Source: Bacillota bacterium
GTDB taxonomy: Bacteria > Bacillota > Clostridia > Christensenellales > SZUA-584
Direction: 5' to 3'
Assembly: GCA_023415795.1 (NCBI GenBank)
Contig: JAEZJG010000017.1
Coordinates: forward strand, 1-38,880
DNA: 38,880 nucleotides
Position 1 is the stretch's first letter. Every line of letters starts with the position of its first letter. Both the position numbers and the translations under genes were made by a program. The notes beneath the pieces were generated by a model. That model made no database searches and was not told the origin of the DNA. It worked only from the letters and a program-made list of their open reading frames with translations. This document shows, piece after piece, positions 24,783 through 32,407 of the stretch.

Positions 24783-24811
24783 TTGTATTTGGCTGCCCTG
24801 TCTGTTATAAT
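24783..24811 (+). promoter_or_regulatory. Sigma-A promoter of the asp23-nusB-folD gene run
   Basis: TTGTAT (24783-24788), a 17-bp spacer and a perfect TATAAT (24806-24811) with TGT extension, 29 nt before the asp23 start. Genes from here to ispA are so close that one long transcript is likely. Confidence 0.75.
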
Positions 24812-24839
24812 TTAAGCATTAATTGAAGAGGTGAGATGT

Positions 24840-25235
24840 TTGAGCACAAACGATATGAATACGCGTGAAGAGCAGAACGGCAGCATATCCTTTGCAAACG
24901 ATGTGGTGGCTACAATCGCAGGGCTGGCAACGATAGAGGTTGAAGGCGTCGCCGGTATGAGCGGCGGTTTTTCGGGCGGCCTTGCAGAGCTGCTTGGCCG
25001 CAAGAATCTGACCAAAGGTGTTAAGGTTGAGGTCGGCAAAGAGGAGTGCGCCATCGATCTTTTCATCGTGGTGGATTACGGCGTTGAGATACCGCTGATG
25101 TGCGAAAAGATTCAATCCAGTGTGAAAAAGGCCGTGGAGACGATGACGGGCTTGCGCATGGTGGAAACCAACATACATATACAAGGCGTGCGTATAGCGA
25201 AGGAACCTGTAGAGGAAACCAAGCGCGTCCATTAA
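24840..25235 (+). CDS. Asp23/Gls24 family envelope stress protein
   Basis: This 131-residue protein belongs to the Asp23 (DUF322) family, soluble proteins that gather at the membrane through AmaP and affect the envelope stress response. Family pattern: GSISFANDVVATIAGLATIEVEGVAGMSGG, DLFIVVDYGVEIPLMCEKIQ and the terminal VNIHVQGV-like TNIHIQGVRI. The best start is TTG at 24840 with GAGGTGAG 5 nt upstream; the ATG at 24855 is too far from it. Its partner genes amaP and DUF2273 follow. In many Firmicutes this protein sits upstream of nusB, as here. Confidence 0.92.
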   Translation: MSTNDMNTREEQNGSISFANDVVATIAGLATIEVEGVAGMSGGFSGGLAELLGRKNLTKGVKVEVGKEECAIDLFIVVDYGVEIPLMCEKIQSSVKKAVETMTGLRMVETNIHIQGVRIAKEPVEETKRVH

Positions 25236-25289
25236 CGCCGCGAGATAAAGAAGGGGCCTTATTAAGGATTCGGGGGATACTAAAGAAAA

Positions 25290-25835
25290 ATGCGTATTTT
25301 CATGAGAATACTGCTGACGCTCTACATACTGTTCGTGCTGTTTATCGCAGGCGTAACGCTATGCTGCGCGTGGGGGATCATCAGCTTTGATTATCCCGCA
25401 TGGTGGCTGGATCAGCTTTACGGCAGCACTGCTGTTATCTGGATCGTGTCGGCCGTTGGTGTGGCGGTGGTGATTGTCAGCTTCATGCTGATGTTTTCCG
25501 GCATCCGCCGCCGCAAGCCCAAGGCAGCCAGCATCCGTCAGACGGAGAACGGTGCTATATCCATCACCGTTACGGCGCTGGAGGACATGGCATTGCGCTT
25601 TATTACCTCCAACACTGCGGTGCGCACCGTGAGGACGGCTGTGCTGGTGCGCGATGGCAAGCTGGTGGTGCAGGGCAGGCTGGCGGTTGCGGAGGGGACC
25701 AACATTCCCGAAACGCTGCAAAGCATACAAGCCGGCCTAAAGGCGCATATCGAGCTGCTGGCAGGTATCGAGGTAACTAAAATTATGCTGCTTGTCGAGA
25801 AGACAACGCAGGTTGTAAAGGCGCGTGTCGAATAG
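25290..25835 (+). CDS. amaP: Alkaline shock response membrane anchor protein AmaP
   Basis: AmaP anchors Asp23 at the cell membrane. The 181-residue protein has two N-terminal membrane spans (about 6-28 and 45-68, ending at RRRKPK) and a C-terminal cytoplasmic Asp23-like domain (ENGAISITVTALEDMALRFI to KIMLLVEKTTQVVKARVE), the AmaP layout. Its stop codon shares one base with the GTG start of the DUF2273 gene. An internal ATG at 25302 is an alternative start. Confidence 0.9.
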   Translation: MRIFMRILLTLYILFVLFIAGVTLCCAWGIISFDYPAWWLDQLYGSTAVIWIVSAVGVAVVIVSFMLMFSGIRRRKPKAASIRQTENGAISITVTALEDMALRFITSNTAVRTVRTAVLVRDGKLVVQGRLAVAEGTNIPETLQSIQAGLKAHIELLAGIEVTKIMLLVEKTTQVVKARVE

Positions 25836-26062
25836 TGTCTGATCCGCACAGCTTTTTTAGCTATGTAAAAGAGCATAGGCGTGTTATCATCGGCGTGGGG
25901 CTGGGGCTGCTGGTGGGTATTCTAATGCTGACCATCGGCTTTTTCGCGACGCTGTTTTTGGCGCTTTGCGGCGCAATCGGCGCTTTTTTTGGAACGAAGA
26001 ACAAGTTCCGCAAAAGGCTTTTCGAAATTTTGGACAAGATATTACCGGATATATTCAAGTAA
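25835..26062 (+). CDS. DUF2273 small membrane protein
   Basis: This 75-residue protein has two hydrophobic helices (RVIIGVGLGLLVGILMLTIGF and FATLFLALCGAIGAFFGT) and a basic C terminus (KNKFRKRLFEILDKILPDIF). This is the DUF2273 family, nearly always beside asp23/amaP; function unknown, perhaps part of the same membrane stress complex. GTG start overlapping the amaP stop by one base. Confidence 0.88.
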   Translation: MSDPHSFFSYVKEHRRVIIGVGLGLLVGILMLTIGFFATLFLALCGAIGAFFGTKNKFRKRLFEILDKILPDIFK

Positions 26063-26075
26063 AAGCGGAGGATAG

Positions 26076-26504
26076 ATGAGCAGAAGAGCGGCTAGGGATA
26101 CGGCGCTGCGGTTGTTTTATGAATACGCGGTTACCGGCGAGTTCAATCCCGCGACGATGGACGTCATGCGGGATTGTTTTGATAAGGGAATGAACGACAA
26201 CGCCTGGCTTTTTGTGGGGCGTTTGATTGACCTGTATAAGACGAACACCGAAGAAGTGGACAAGGTGATTCAGGCTAATTCGAAAAACTGGAACATCTCG
26301 CATATGGCCAAGGTAGAGCTTTCCATACTGCGCATCGGCGTGTGCGAGCTTTTCTATTGCGAGGATATACACGAAAGCATCACCATCAACGAATGCGTGG
26401 AGCTGGGCAAAAGATATGCGACGGATAAATCGGCGCGCTTTATCAACGGCGTGCTGGCTGCGGTGCTGAACGCCGCAAACGCCACCCATGCGCAGCCTCA
26501 ATAG
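26076..26504 (+). CDS. nusB: Transcription antitermination protein NusB
   Basis: NusB binds boxA RNA with S10 and supports antitermination of rRNA transcription. The 142-residue all-helical protein starts MSRRAARDTALRLFYEYAV and ends with SIEKINECVELGKRYATDKSARF-type sequence (ITINECVELGKRYATDKSAR, then FINGVLAAVL), the standard NusB C-terminal signature. The ribosome site GCGGAGGATAG precedes the ATG. The next gene overlaps its end by 17 nt. Confidence 0.95.
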   Translation: MSRRAARDTALRLFYEYAVTGEFNPATMDVMRDCFDKGMNDNAWLFVGRLIDLYKTNTEEVDKVIQANSKNWNISHMAKVELSILRIGVCELFYCEDIHESITINECVELGKRYATDKSARFINGVLAAVLNAANATHAQPQ

Positions 26505-27438
26505 AGCGGCGGCAGCGTTTGACACCAGCGCCTACACAACCTCCTTTGCGATGGTGTCAGGAGGCAAGGTGGTGGCGGACATCCGCCGGATGCTGGCAGT
26601 GGCACAGGGCAGCCGGGGTCTGCGGCAATCAGAAGCGGTATTTGCGCACATCAAAAATATGAGTGCGCTTTTTTTAGGACTGGAAACAGGCTATACTGCT
26701 GATACGGTGGCATACAGCGAGAAGCCTTGTCCGGCAGACGGCTCGTATATGCCGGTGTTTTGCGTGGGCGCATCCCACGCGATGGTATATGCCAATGCAC
26801 TGGGCGTGCAGCCGTACGCGCTGACGCATCAGCACGGTCATTTGTATGCCGCGTTCTTCGGCAACGAGGTGCCGGACGGGCGGCATATCGCGATGCATGT
26901 GTCGGGCGGCACGCTGGAGCTGCTGGACGTATCGATAGACGGCGGTATCGTGACGCGTATCGAACCGATGGGCGGCACGCTGGATATCACATGCGGGCAG
27001 CTGATAGACCGAGTGGGTGTGGCGGCGGGTCTGCCGTTCCCATCCGGGGCGCATATGGAGAAGCTGTACCGTCCGGGTGCACAAAAGCTGGCGGTCCGTG
27101 TGGATGGCTTAGGCGCGAACTTGTCCGGCGCGGAGACACAGGCGCTGCGGCGCATCGCGGCGGGAGAGGATGCGGCACTGGTGTGCAGCGCGGTGTTCGA
27201 CTGCGTGGGAGAGACGCTTTCCCGGCTGGCTGCAAACGCGGCGGAGGAGTCCGGCTGCAATAGATTGATACTGTCCGGCGGCGTGATTGCGGGATCGGTC
27301 ATCCGAGAACGCCTGACGGCTGCCTCACTGAATAAAAGCATAGAGCTGATACTGACACAAAGGGAATATTGCAGCGACAACGCCTGCGGACTTGCGCTGG
27401 CGGCGGAGAGGCTGCGTGATAAAGGAGTTTTGCCATGA
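26488..27438 (+). CDS. Kae1/TsaD-like ATPase-fold protein (TsaD paralogue)
   Basis: This 316-residue protein has the ASKHA fold of TsaD/Kae1, the enzyme that makes t6A in tRNA. Visible are the phosphate-1 segment FDTSAYTTSFAMV (TsaD has IETSCDETG), the metal-binding pair His114 and His118 in THQHGHLYA (TsaD HMEGHL), MHVSGGTLEL, LSGGVIAGSVIRERL and the C-terminal metal Asp in CSDNACGLAL. Metal ligands are kept, but the first motif differs from true TsaD and the length is shorter than usual (about 335-345). Clostridia often carry such a paralogue annotated as a glycoprotease-like protein; its role is unknown. The ATG overlaps nusB by 17 nt and folD overlaps its end by 4, so it is firmly part of the operon. 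Confidence 0.85.
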   Translation: MRSLNRAAAAFDTSAYTTSFAMVSGGKVVADIRRMLAVAQGSRGLRQSEAVFAHIKNMSALFLGLETGYTADTVAYSEKPCPADGSYMPVFCVGASHAMVYANALGVQPYALTHQHGHLYAAFFGNEVPDGRHIAMHVSGGTLELLDVSIDGGIVTRIEPMGGTLDITCGQLIDRVGVAAGLPFPSGAHMEKLYRPGAQKLAVRVDGLGANLSGAETQALRRIAAGEDAALVCSAVFDCVGETLSRLAANAAEESGCNRLILSGGVIAGSVIRERLTAASLNKSIELILTQREYCSDNACGLALAAERLRDKGVLP

Positions 27439-28274
27439 CGATAATCGACGGAAAAGCCATATCGGCACAGATCAGAGAGAATCTCAAAAAGCAGGTGCAG
27501 GAGCTAAAAGAGCAGGGCATCACGCCGGGTCTTGCGGTGATACTGGTGGGCGACGATCCCGCTTCTGCCGTATATGTGCGCAACAAAGCGCTGGCGTGCG
27601 ACGAGCTGGGCATGCACTCGGTGGTGCACACATTGCCCGCCGAGACGACCAAGGAAGAGCTGATTGCGCTGGTGCACGACTGCAATGAGGACAAAGCGCT
27701 GCACGGCATACTGGTGCAGCTGCCGCTGCCAAAGCATCTGGACGCGCTGGAGATACTGCGTGAGGTAGACCCGGACAAAGATGTGGACGGTCTGCACGTG
27801 GTGACGGCTGGACGGTTGCTGGTGGGCGAAAAGGGCTTCGTGCCCTGTACACCCAAGGGCGTGATCCGGCTCATCAAGAGCACAGGCACATCCATCAGCG
27901 GCAAAAGCGCCGTGGTGGTGGGGCGCAGCAACATGGTGGGCAAGCCGGTGTCGCTGCTGCTGATGAACGAGAATGCGACGGTCACGATGTGCCATTCACG
28001 CACGGAAAACCTTGCCGAGGTCTGCGCCGGTGCGGATATACTGGTGGCCGCGATCGGACGTCCCGAGATGATAAAGGGCAGCTTTGTGAAGCCGGGCGCG
28101 GTGGTCATCGACGTGGGCACAACGAAGGTGGACGGCAAGCTCAAGGGCGATGTGCTGTTTGAAGAGGCGGCGCAAAAGGCGGCATTTATCACGCCGGTGC
28201 CGGGCGGTGTAGGCCCCATGACGATCACGATGCTGATGGAAAACACCATCGAAGCAGCTCGCATCCATGGCTGA
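27435..28274 (+). CDS. folD: Bifunctional methylenetetrahydrofolate dehydrogenase / cyclohydrolase
   Basis: FolD interconverts 5,10-methylene-, methenyl- and 10-formyl-tetrahydrofolate. The 279-residue protein has the substrate-binding PGLAVILVGDDPASAVYVRNK with the catalytic Lys, GILVQLPLPKHLD, DVDGLH, the NADP-binding VVVGRSNMVGKP and the C-terminal TPVPGGVGPMTITML. Ribosome site AAAGGAG; start overlaps the preceding stop by 4 nt; xseA overlaps its end by 8 nt. Confidence 0.97.
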   Translation: MTIIDGKAISAQIRENLKKQVQELKEQGITPGLAVILVGDDPASAVYVRNKALACDELGMHSVVHTLPAETTKEELIALVHDCNEDKALHGILVQLPLPKHLDALEILREVDPDKDVDGLHVVTAGRLLVGEKGFVPCTPKGVIRLIKSTGTSISGKSAVVVGRSNMVGKPVSLLLMNENATVTMCHSRTENLAEVCAGADILVAAIGRPEMIKGSFVKPGAVVIDVGTTKVDGKLKGDVLFEEAAQKAAFITPVPGGVGPMTITMLMENTIEAARIHG

Positions 28275-29457
28275 GGTTGTTTTCACCGTTTCGCAGATCA
28301 CGGAATATCTGTCGCGCAAGTTCTTTCAGGACCCTTTCATCAGCGCGATAAACGTGGTGGGCGAGGTGACAAACTTCTCGATGTCTTCGGTGGGGCATGC
28401 GTTCTTCTCCCTCAAGGACGAGAACAGCATGCTGGGCTGTATTGTATACGATTTTGCGCAGCATCCGGACAGGGATGCGATATCGGACGGGGCGCTGCTC
28501 CGCGTGGGCGGGCGCGTGACGTTCTACAGGAAAAGCGGCTCCATCCAGCTGGCTGTGGAATCGGCAGTGCTTCAGGGCGTGGGCGATCTGTTCGTGCGTT
28601 TTGAGCGCACCAAGAAGCGGCTGGCTGATGAGGGGCTTTTCGATGCCGCACACAAGCAGCCGCTGCCCGCGTTTGCGACACACATCGGTGTCATAACGTC
28701 CACGTCGGGCGCGGTGCTGTACGATATCATCAACGTGGCGACACGCCGCTTTGACGGCATCCGCATTTCGGTTTATCCGGTGCCGGTGCAAGGCGCGGAC
28801 GCCGCAAAACGCGTCAGTGAAGGTGTCGCACACTTCAACAAAACACGCAGCGTTGATGTGATCATCGTGGCGCGTGGCGGCGGTTCTTTTGAGGATTTAT
28901 TCGCTTTTAACGAAGAGATAGTTGCCCGCGCAGTATATGCTTCGGATATCCCCGTGGTATCGGCGGTGGGGCATGAGACGGATTACACGCTGTGCGACAT
29001 GGCGGCAGACCTGCGGGCTCCCACACCCTCCGCAGCGGCGGAGCTGGTTGTGCGCGAGAAACGGGCGATCATCGATGCGCTGGAGGACAGGAAGGCCGCG
29101 CTGGGACAGGCGTTACTGAATGTGTTGCGGACGCGCGAACAGCGGGTGACGACGGCGGCGGCTTCGCTGACCGCATACCCGCTGCGGCTGAAGATCGGCA
29201 GGATGCAGGAGCAGATTGAAAGCCGTCTGCAGCTGATGAACCGGGGCGTATCCGCAAAGCTCCAAGCCTGTGCGCTGCGACTCGAGCAATATCAGGACAG
29301 GCTGGAGAGCCTGAATCCGCGCAATGTGCTGGCACGCGGCTATGCACTGGTCCACGGCGGAGACGGTCGGGTGGTGACGTCCTCACAGACCGCGCCGGTG
29401 CGTATGGAGATAGAATTTGCCGACGGTCGTGTGGCGGTGGAAAGGACGGAGCGCTGA
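28267..29457 (+). CDS. xseA: Exodeoxyribonuclease VII large subunit
   Basis: XseA with XseB degrades single-stranded DNA from both ends. The 396-residue protein has the N-terminal OB fold (VVFTVSQITEYLSRKFFQD, VGEVTNFSMSSVGHAFFSLKD), the catalytic-domain motifs ITSTSGAVLYDIINV, VARGGGSFEDLFAFNEE, AVGHETDYTLCDMAADLRAP and TPSAAAEL, then a long coiled-coil arm and the end ARGYALVHGGDGRVV. It overlaps folD by 8 nt and its TGA shares one base with the xseB ATG. Confidence 0.97.
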   Translation: MAEVVFTVSQITEYLSRKFFQDPFISAINVVGEVTNFSMSSVGHAFFSLKDENSMLGCIVYDFAQHPDRDAISDGALLRVGGRVTFYRKSGSIQLAVESAVLQGVGDLFVRFERTKKRLADEGLFDAAHKQPLPAFATHIGVITSTSGAVLYDIINVATRRFDGIRISVYPVPVQGADAAKRVSEGVAHFNKTRSVDVIIVARGGGSFEDLFAFNEEIVARAVYASDIPVVSAVGHETDYTLCDMAADLRAPTPSAAAELVVREKRAIIDALEDRKAALGQALLNVLRTREQRVTTAAASLTAYPLRLKIGRMQEQIESRLQLMNRGVSAKLQACALRLEQYQDRLESLNPRNVLARGYALVHGGDGRVVTSSQTAPVRMEIEFADGRVAVERTER

Positions 29458-29648
29458 TGGACGATTTTGAAAAGGATCTGCGCAGGCTGGAGGAGATATC
29501 CCAGCTGCTGCAGTCGGGCGAAACGGGTATTGAGAAGAGCATGGAGCTGTATGCCGAGGGTGTCAAGCTGGCGGAGCAGCTGCAAAAGCGGCTCAACACG
29601 TATAAGTCGAAGATAGAGATACTGGAGAACGAGGCAAAAGGGTCATGA
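29457..29648 (+). CDS. xseB: Exodeoxyribonuclease VII small subunit
   Basis: This 63-residue helical protein matches XseB: FEKDLRRLEEISQLLQSGET, then SMELYAEGVKLAEQL, then LNTYKSKIEIL. Start in the TGATG junction with xseA; its last 4 nt overlap the ispA start. Several XseB copies bind the XseA coiled coil. Confidence 0.95.
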   Translation: MDDFEKDLRRLEEISQLLQSGETGIEKSMELYAEGVKLAEQLQKRLNTYKSKIEILENEAKGS

Positions 29649-30532
29649 ACACGGCGGTGGAACAGCTGAACAGATACGGCGCATTGGTCAATACGCGTCT
29701 GGAAACGCTGCTGGAAACGATGTGTGAGCCGGGCACGCTCAAGGATGCCATGGGCTACAGCTTGGCGGCGGGCGGCAAGCGGTTGCGTCCGGCATTGTGT
29801 CTGATGACGGCGGACATGCTGGGCGATGCCATGAAGGCACTCGATTACGCCTGTGCGCTGGAGATGATCCACACCTACTCGCTGATACACGACGACCTGC
29901 CGTGCATGGACAACGACGTGCTGCGGCGCGGCAAGCCCACCAACCATGTGGTGTTCGGCGAGGCGTATGCGCTGCTGGCGGGCGACGGACTGCTGAACCT
30001 CGCGTATGAGGTGATGCTGGACTGTGCGGTGCGCAATGCGGGAGATGGGCTGGATTACATAGGCGCGATGAACGTCGTCGCCAAGGCGGCGGGTGTTAAA
30101 GGCATGATCGAGGGACAAGCCTGCGATATCGCTTTTGAGGGGCAAGATAAGGACGAGGAGGTTCTCCGGCATATCCATGAGCGCAAGACAGGCGCGATGA
30201 TCAGCGCGTCGGTGCTGAGTGCTGCGACGCTGCTGCGGGCTTCCGTGCAGGAAACTGCCGCGCTGGAAACGTACGGCAGCCGGCTGGGGCTGGTGTTCCA
30301 AATTGTGGACGATATACTGGACGAGGTGGGAGAGACAACGCTGCTTGGGAAAACGGTCGGCAAGGACGCGGACTCAGGCAAACAGACTTTTGCGCGTGTT
30401 TACGGTATCGAATCGTCACGCGGCATCGCGGCGAGGCTGACGGACGAAGCAGAGCTGGCACTGGGGATATTCGGCGAGAGGGCCTCTGCGTTGAAGAGCA
30501 TTGCACATTACATGCTGATGCGCGACAGATAG
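29645..30532 (+). CDS. ispA: Polyprenyl (farnesyl/geranyl-type) diphosphate synthase
   Basis: IspA condenses IPP with DMAPP/GPP to give farnesyl diphosphate for undecaprenyl and quinone synthesis. The 295-residue protein has AAGGKRLRPAL (IPP binding), the first Asp-rich motif DDLPCMD (83-89) in SLIHDDLPCMDND, LRRGKPTNH, and the second Asp-rich motif DDILD (222-226). The pattern before the first motif (HTYSLIHDD) fits short-chain FPP synthase. Position after xseB is the usual Firmicutes order; dxs would often follow but is replaced here by a terminator and sigG. Confidence 0.94.
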   Translation: MNTAVEQLNRYGALVNTRLETLLETMCEPGTLKDAMGYSLAAGGKRLRPALCLMTADMLGDAMKALDYACALEMIHTYSLIHDDLPCMDNDVLRRGKPTNHVVFGEAYALLAGDGLLNLAYEVMLDCAVRNAGDGLDYIGAMNVVAKAAGVKGMIEGQACDIAFEGQDKDEEVLRHIHERKTGAMISASVLSAATLLRASVQETAALETYGSRLGLVFQIVDDILDEVGETTLLGKTVGKDADSGKQTFARVYGIESSRGIAARLTDEAELALGIFGERASALKSIAHYMLMRDR

Positions 30533-30549
30533 ATATTTGACATTCACCA

Positions 30550-30576
30550 AGCGGCAAAAATATTGCTGCTTTTTTA
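30550..30576 (+). terminator. Intrinsic terminator after ispA
   Basis: AGCGGCAA (30550-30557) / TTGCTGCT (30563-30570) with one G.U pair, a 5-nt loop and six T; it closes the asp23-ispA run. Confidence 0.85.
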
Positions 30577-30633
30577 TTTTCCGCTTATATGAATAACCTT
30601 GTAAACCCTTCCTTTTATTGAATGGAACGGTGC

Positions 30634-30707
30634 TGTATATGCGGAATTCTATGAAACCATACAAGGGAAAAATTGTTGCATATGCAACGTCTGCGTGCGG
30701 TATAAAA
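30634..30707 (+). promoter_or_regulatory. Sporulation-type promoter candidates and palindrome before sigG
   Basis: TGTATA (30634-30639), 18 bp, CATACAA (30658-30664) resembles a sigma-G promoter. A second candidate is TGCATA (30677-30682), 18 bp, TATAAAA (30701-30707). Between and overlapping them lies a perfect 14-bp palindrome GTTGCAT-ATGCAAC (30675-30688), at the expected start site of the first promoter. sigG is driven by sigma-F and sigma-G in Bacillus; the exact assignment here is inference. Confidence 0.4.
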
Positions 30708-30761
30708 GAATTTTGGCATGGTAAAGCTAGTCATATCAAAGCACCCACAAGGAGATATGAC

Positions 30762-31535
30762 ATGCTGACAAATAAGGTTGAGATCTGCGGCGTTGACACA
30801 TCCAAGCTGCCTGTGATGAAACCGAGGCAAATGAAGGAAACAATGCTCAAGGTCAAGGCCGGAGACCGTGCCGCACGAGAGGAATTTATTCGAGGGAATC
30901 TTCGTTTGGTATTGAGCGTCATTCAGCGCTTTACCGGGCGCAGAGAGAACATGGACGATCTGTTTCAGGTGGGCTGCATCGGGCTCATCAAGGCAATCGA
31001 TAACTTTAATGTGGAGTTGGGTGTGCGTTTTTCCACCTATGCCGTTCCTATGATTCAAGGCGAAATTCGACGCTATCTGCGAGATAACAACAGCATCCGC
31101 GTTTCTCGTTCACTGCGGGACATCGCGTACAAAGCGCTTCAGATACGCAACACGATGGCGAAGAAAGATTTCAGCGATCCCAGTGTGGAGAAGATCGCCG
31201 CGGAGCTGGGTATCAGCGTTGAGGATGTGGTCTTTGCTCTGGACGCGATACAAGACCCCGTGTCGCTGTACGAGCCGGTGTATCACGACGGTGCGGACGC
31301 AATCTACGTGATGGATCAGCTGCAGGATAAGAGCAGCGCCGACGAGAACTGGCTGGAGGGCATCGCTTTGAAGGAGGCTATCGATAAGCTGGGTGAGCGT
31401 GAACGCAACATCATCCGTATGCGCTTTTATCAGGGCAAGACGCAGATGGAGGTCGCTGACGAGATTGGCATCAGTCAAGCGCAGGTATCAAGGCTTGAAA
31501 AGAATGCATTGAAGAGTATGAAGAGAAGCATATAG
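30762..31535 (+). CDS. sigG: RNA polymerase sporulation sigma factor SigG
   Basis: Sigma-G directs late forespore transcription. The 257-residue protein starts MLTNKVEICGVDTSKLPVM, nearly identical to Bacillus SigG, then region 2 (NLRLVLSVIQRF, DDLFQVGCIGLIKAIDNF, FSTYAVPMIQGEIRRYLRDN), region 3 (IRVSRSLRDIAYKALQ) and region 4 with its helix-turn-helix (KTQMEVADEIGISQAQVSRLEK). FALDAIQDPVSLYEP is also characteristic. The start is fixed by AAGGAGATATGAC; the frame is open 48 codons further upstream, but that lacks homology and covers the promoter region. No spoIIG genes precede it. Confidence 0.97.
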   Translation: MLTNKVEICGVDTSKLPVMKPRQMKETMLKVKAGDRAAREEFIRGNLRLVLSVIQRFTGRRENMDDLFQVGCIGLIKAIDNFNVELGVRFSTYAVPMIQGEIRRYLRDNNSIRVSRSLRDIAYKALQIRNTMAKKDFSDPSVEKIAAELGISVEDVVFALDAIQDPVSLYEPVYHDGADAIYVMDQLQDKSSADENWLEGIALKEAIDKLGERERNIIRMRFYQGKTQMEVADEIGISQAQVSRLEKNALKSMKRSI

Positions 31536-31555
31536 CAACGTTAAAAAAGCTGGCA

Positions 31556-31592
31556 GCCGGGATTCGTGTCGCACGGGTCCCGGTCTTTTTTA
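31556..31592 (+). terminator. Intrinsic terminator after sigG
   Basis: CCGGGA-TT-CGTG (31557-31568) pairs with CACG-GG-TCCCGG (31572-31583) around a short loop, followed by TCTTTTTT. Confidence 0.85.
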
Positions 31593-31633
31593 TCCATCTC
31601 GCATAATATGATATAGAAAGCGAGGTGATGGCG

Positions 31634-31894
31634 ATGACGCGTTATGCCAAGCTGCGGCAAAAAGAGGTCGTCAATGTGCTGGACGGCGCGCGGCTGGGAT
31701 ACATATGTGATTTGGTGATTGATATGCCCACCGGCAAGGTGACGGCGATTGTGGTGCCGGGGCCCACGCGGTTTTCGTTCCTGTTCAAGGGTGATCGAGA
31801 CAGCATAATACCGTGGCAGAACATTCGGAAAATTGGAGAAGATGTGGTACTGGTGGAAATTGACGTGAACTGCATGCCAAACTACCGTGAATAA
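31634..31894 (+). CDS. YlmC/YmxH family sporulation protein (PRC barrel)
   Basis: This 86-residue PRC-barrel protein shows KLRQKEVVNVLDGARLGYICDLVID, TGKVTAIVVPGP and a final IPWQNIRKIGEDVVLVEI, the YlmC/YmxH pattern. Molecular function is unknown. The start is the ATG at 31634, 6-8 nt after GAGGTG; GTG and ATG codons at 31625 and 31628 lie inside that ribosome site. It follows sigG, a common clostridial order. Confidence 0.88.
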   Translation: MTRYAKLRQKEVVNVLDGARLGYICDLVIDMPTGKVTAIVVPGPTRFSFLFKGDRDSIIPWQNIRKIGEDVVLVEIDVNCMPNYRE

Positions 31895-31922
31895 TTGTAT
31901 TTCTTCATAATTATGCTATAAT
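31895..31922 (+). promoter_or_regulatory. Sigma-A promoter of nrdR
   Basis: TTGTAT (31895-31900), 16 bp, TATAAT (31917-31922) with TGC extension, directly after the ylmC stop. It excludes the ATG at 31921, inside the -10 box, as the nrdR start. Confidence 0.75.
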
Positions 31923-31950
31923 GAAAGCAAATACGGCATGGGGGCGCATT

Positions 31951-32406
31951 ATGAAGTGTATATATTGCGGTTATCTGGAAAGCAAGGTGGTAGATTCAAG
32001 GCCGACAGACGAGGGCAGCTCCATCAGACGGCGGCGGGAATGCCTGTCGTGCAAAAAACGCTTTACAACCTACGAGAAGATTGACAGCCTGCCGCTGCTG
32101 GTCGTCAAGAAAGACGGCGAGCGCGTACCCTTCGATTCGGACAAAATCAAGATCGGCATCATCAAAGCGTGTGAGAAGCGTCCGGTACCCATGCAGGAGA
32201 TTGAAACGCTGGTGCTGAACATCGAGAAGGCGATATTTAACACGCTGCGGCAGGAGATTTCCACCAAGGAGATCGGTGAGCTGGTGATGCGGGGCTTAAA
32301 AGATCTGGACGACGTGGCATACGTACGCTTCGCTTCGGTGTACAGAGAGTTTAAAGACGTGGACACATTTATGCAGGAGCTTCAGCGCCTGCTGGAAGAA
32401 AAATAG
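31951..32406 (+). CDS. nrdR: Transcriptional repressor NrdR
   Basis: NrdR represses ribonucleotide reductase genes when dATP binds its ATP-cone. The 151-residue protein starts with a zinc ribbon (CxxC at 3-6 and 31-34, with SRPTDEGSSIRRRRECLSC between) followed by FTTYEKI and the ATP-cone (LLVVKKDGERVPFDSDKIKI to VAYVRFASVYREF). Length and ending are normal. No NrdR box could be judged in the window. pgeF follows after one base, so the two share a transcript. Confidence 0.97.
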   Translation: MKCIYCGYLESKVVDSRPTDEGSSIRRRRECLSCKKRFTTYEKIDSLPLLVVKKDGERVPFDSDKIKIGIIKACEKRPVPMQEIETLVLNIEKAIFNTLRQEISTKEIGELVMRGLKDLDDVAYVRFASVYREFKDVDTFMQELQRLLEEK

Positions 32407-32407
32407 G

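Noticed and set aside
30618..30761. 48-residue N-terminal extension of SigG
   Set aside because: Homology starts at MLTNKVEICG, which has a strong ribosome site; the extension overlaps promoter motifs.
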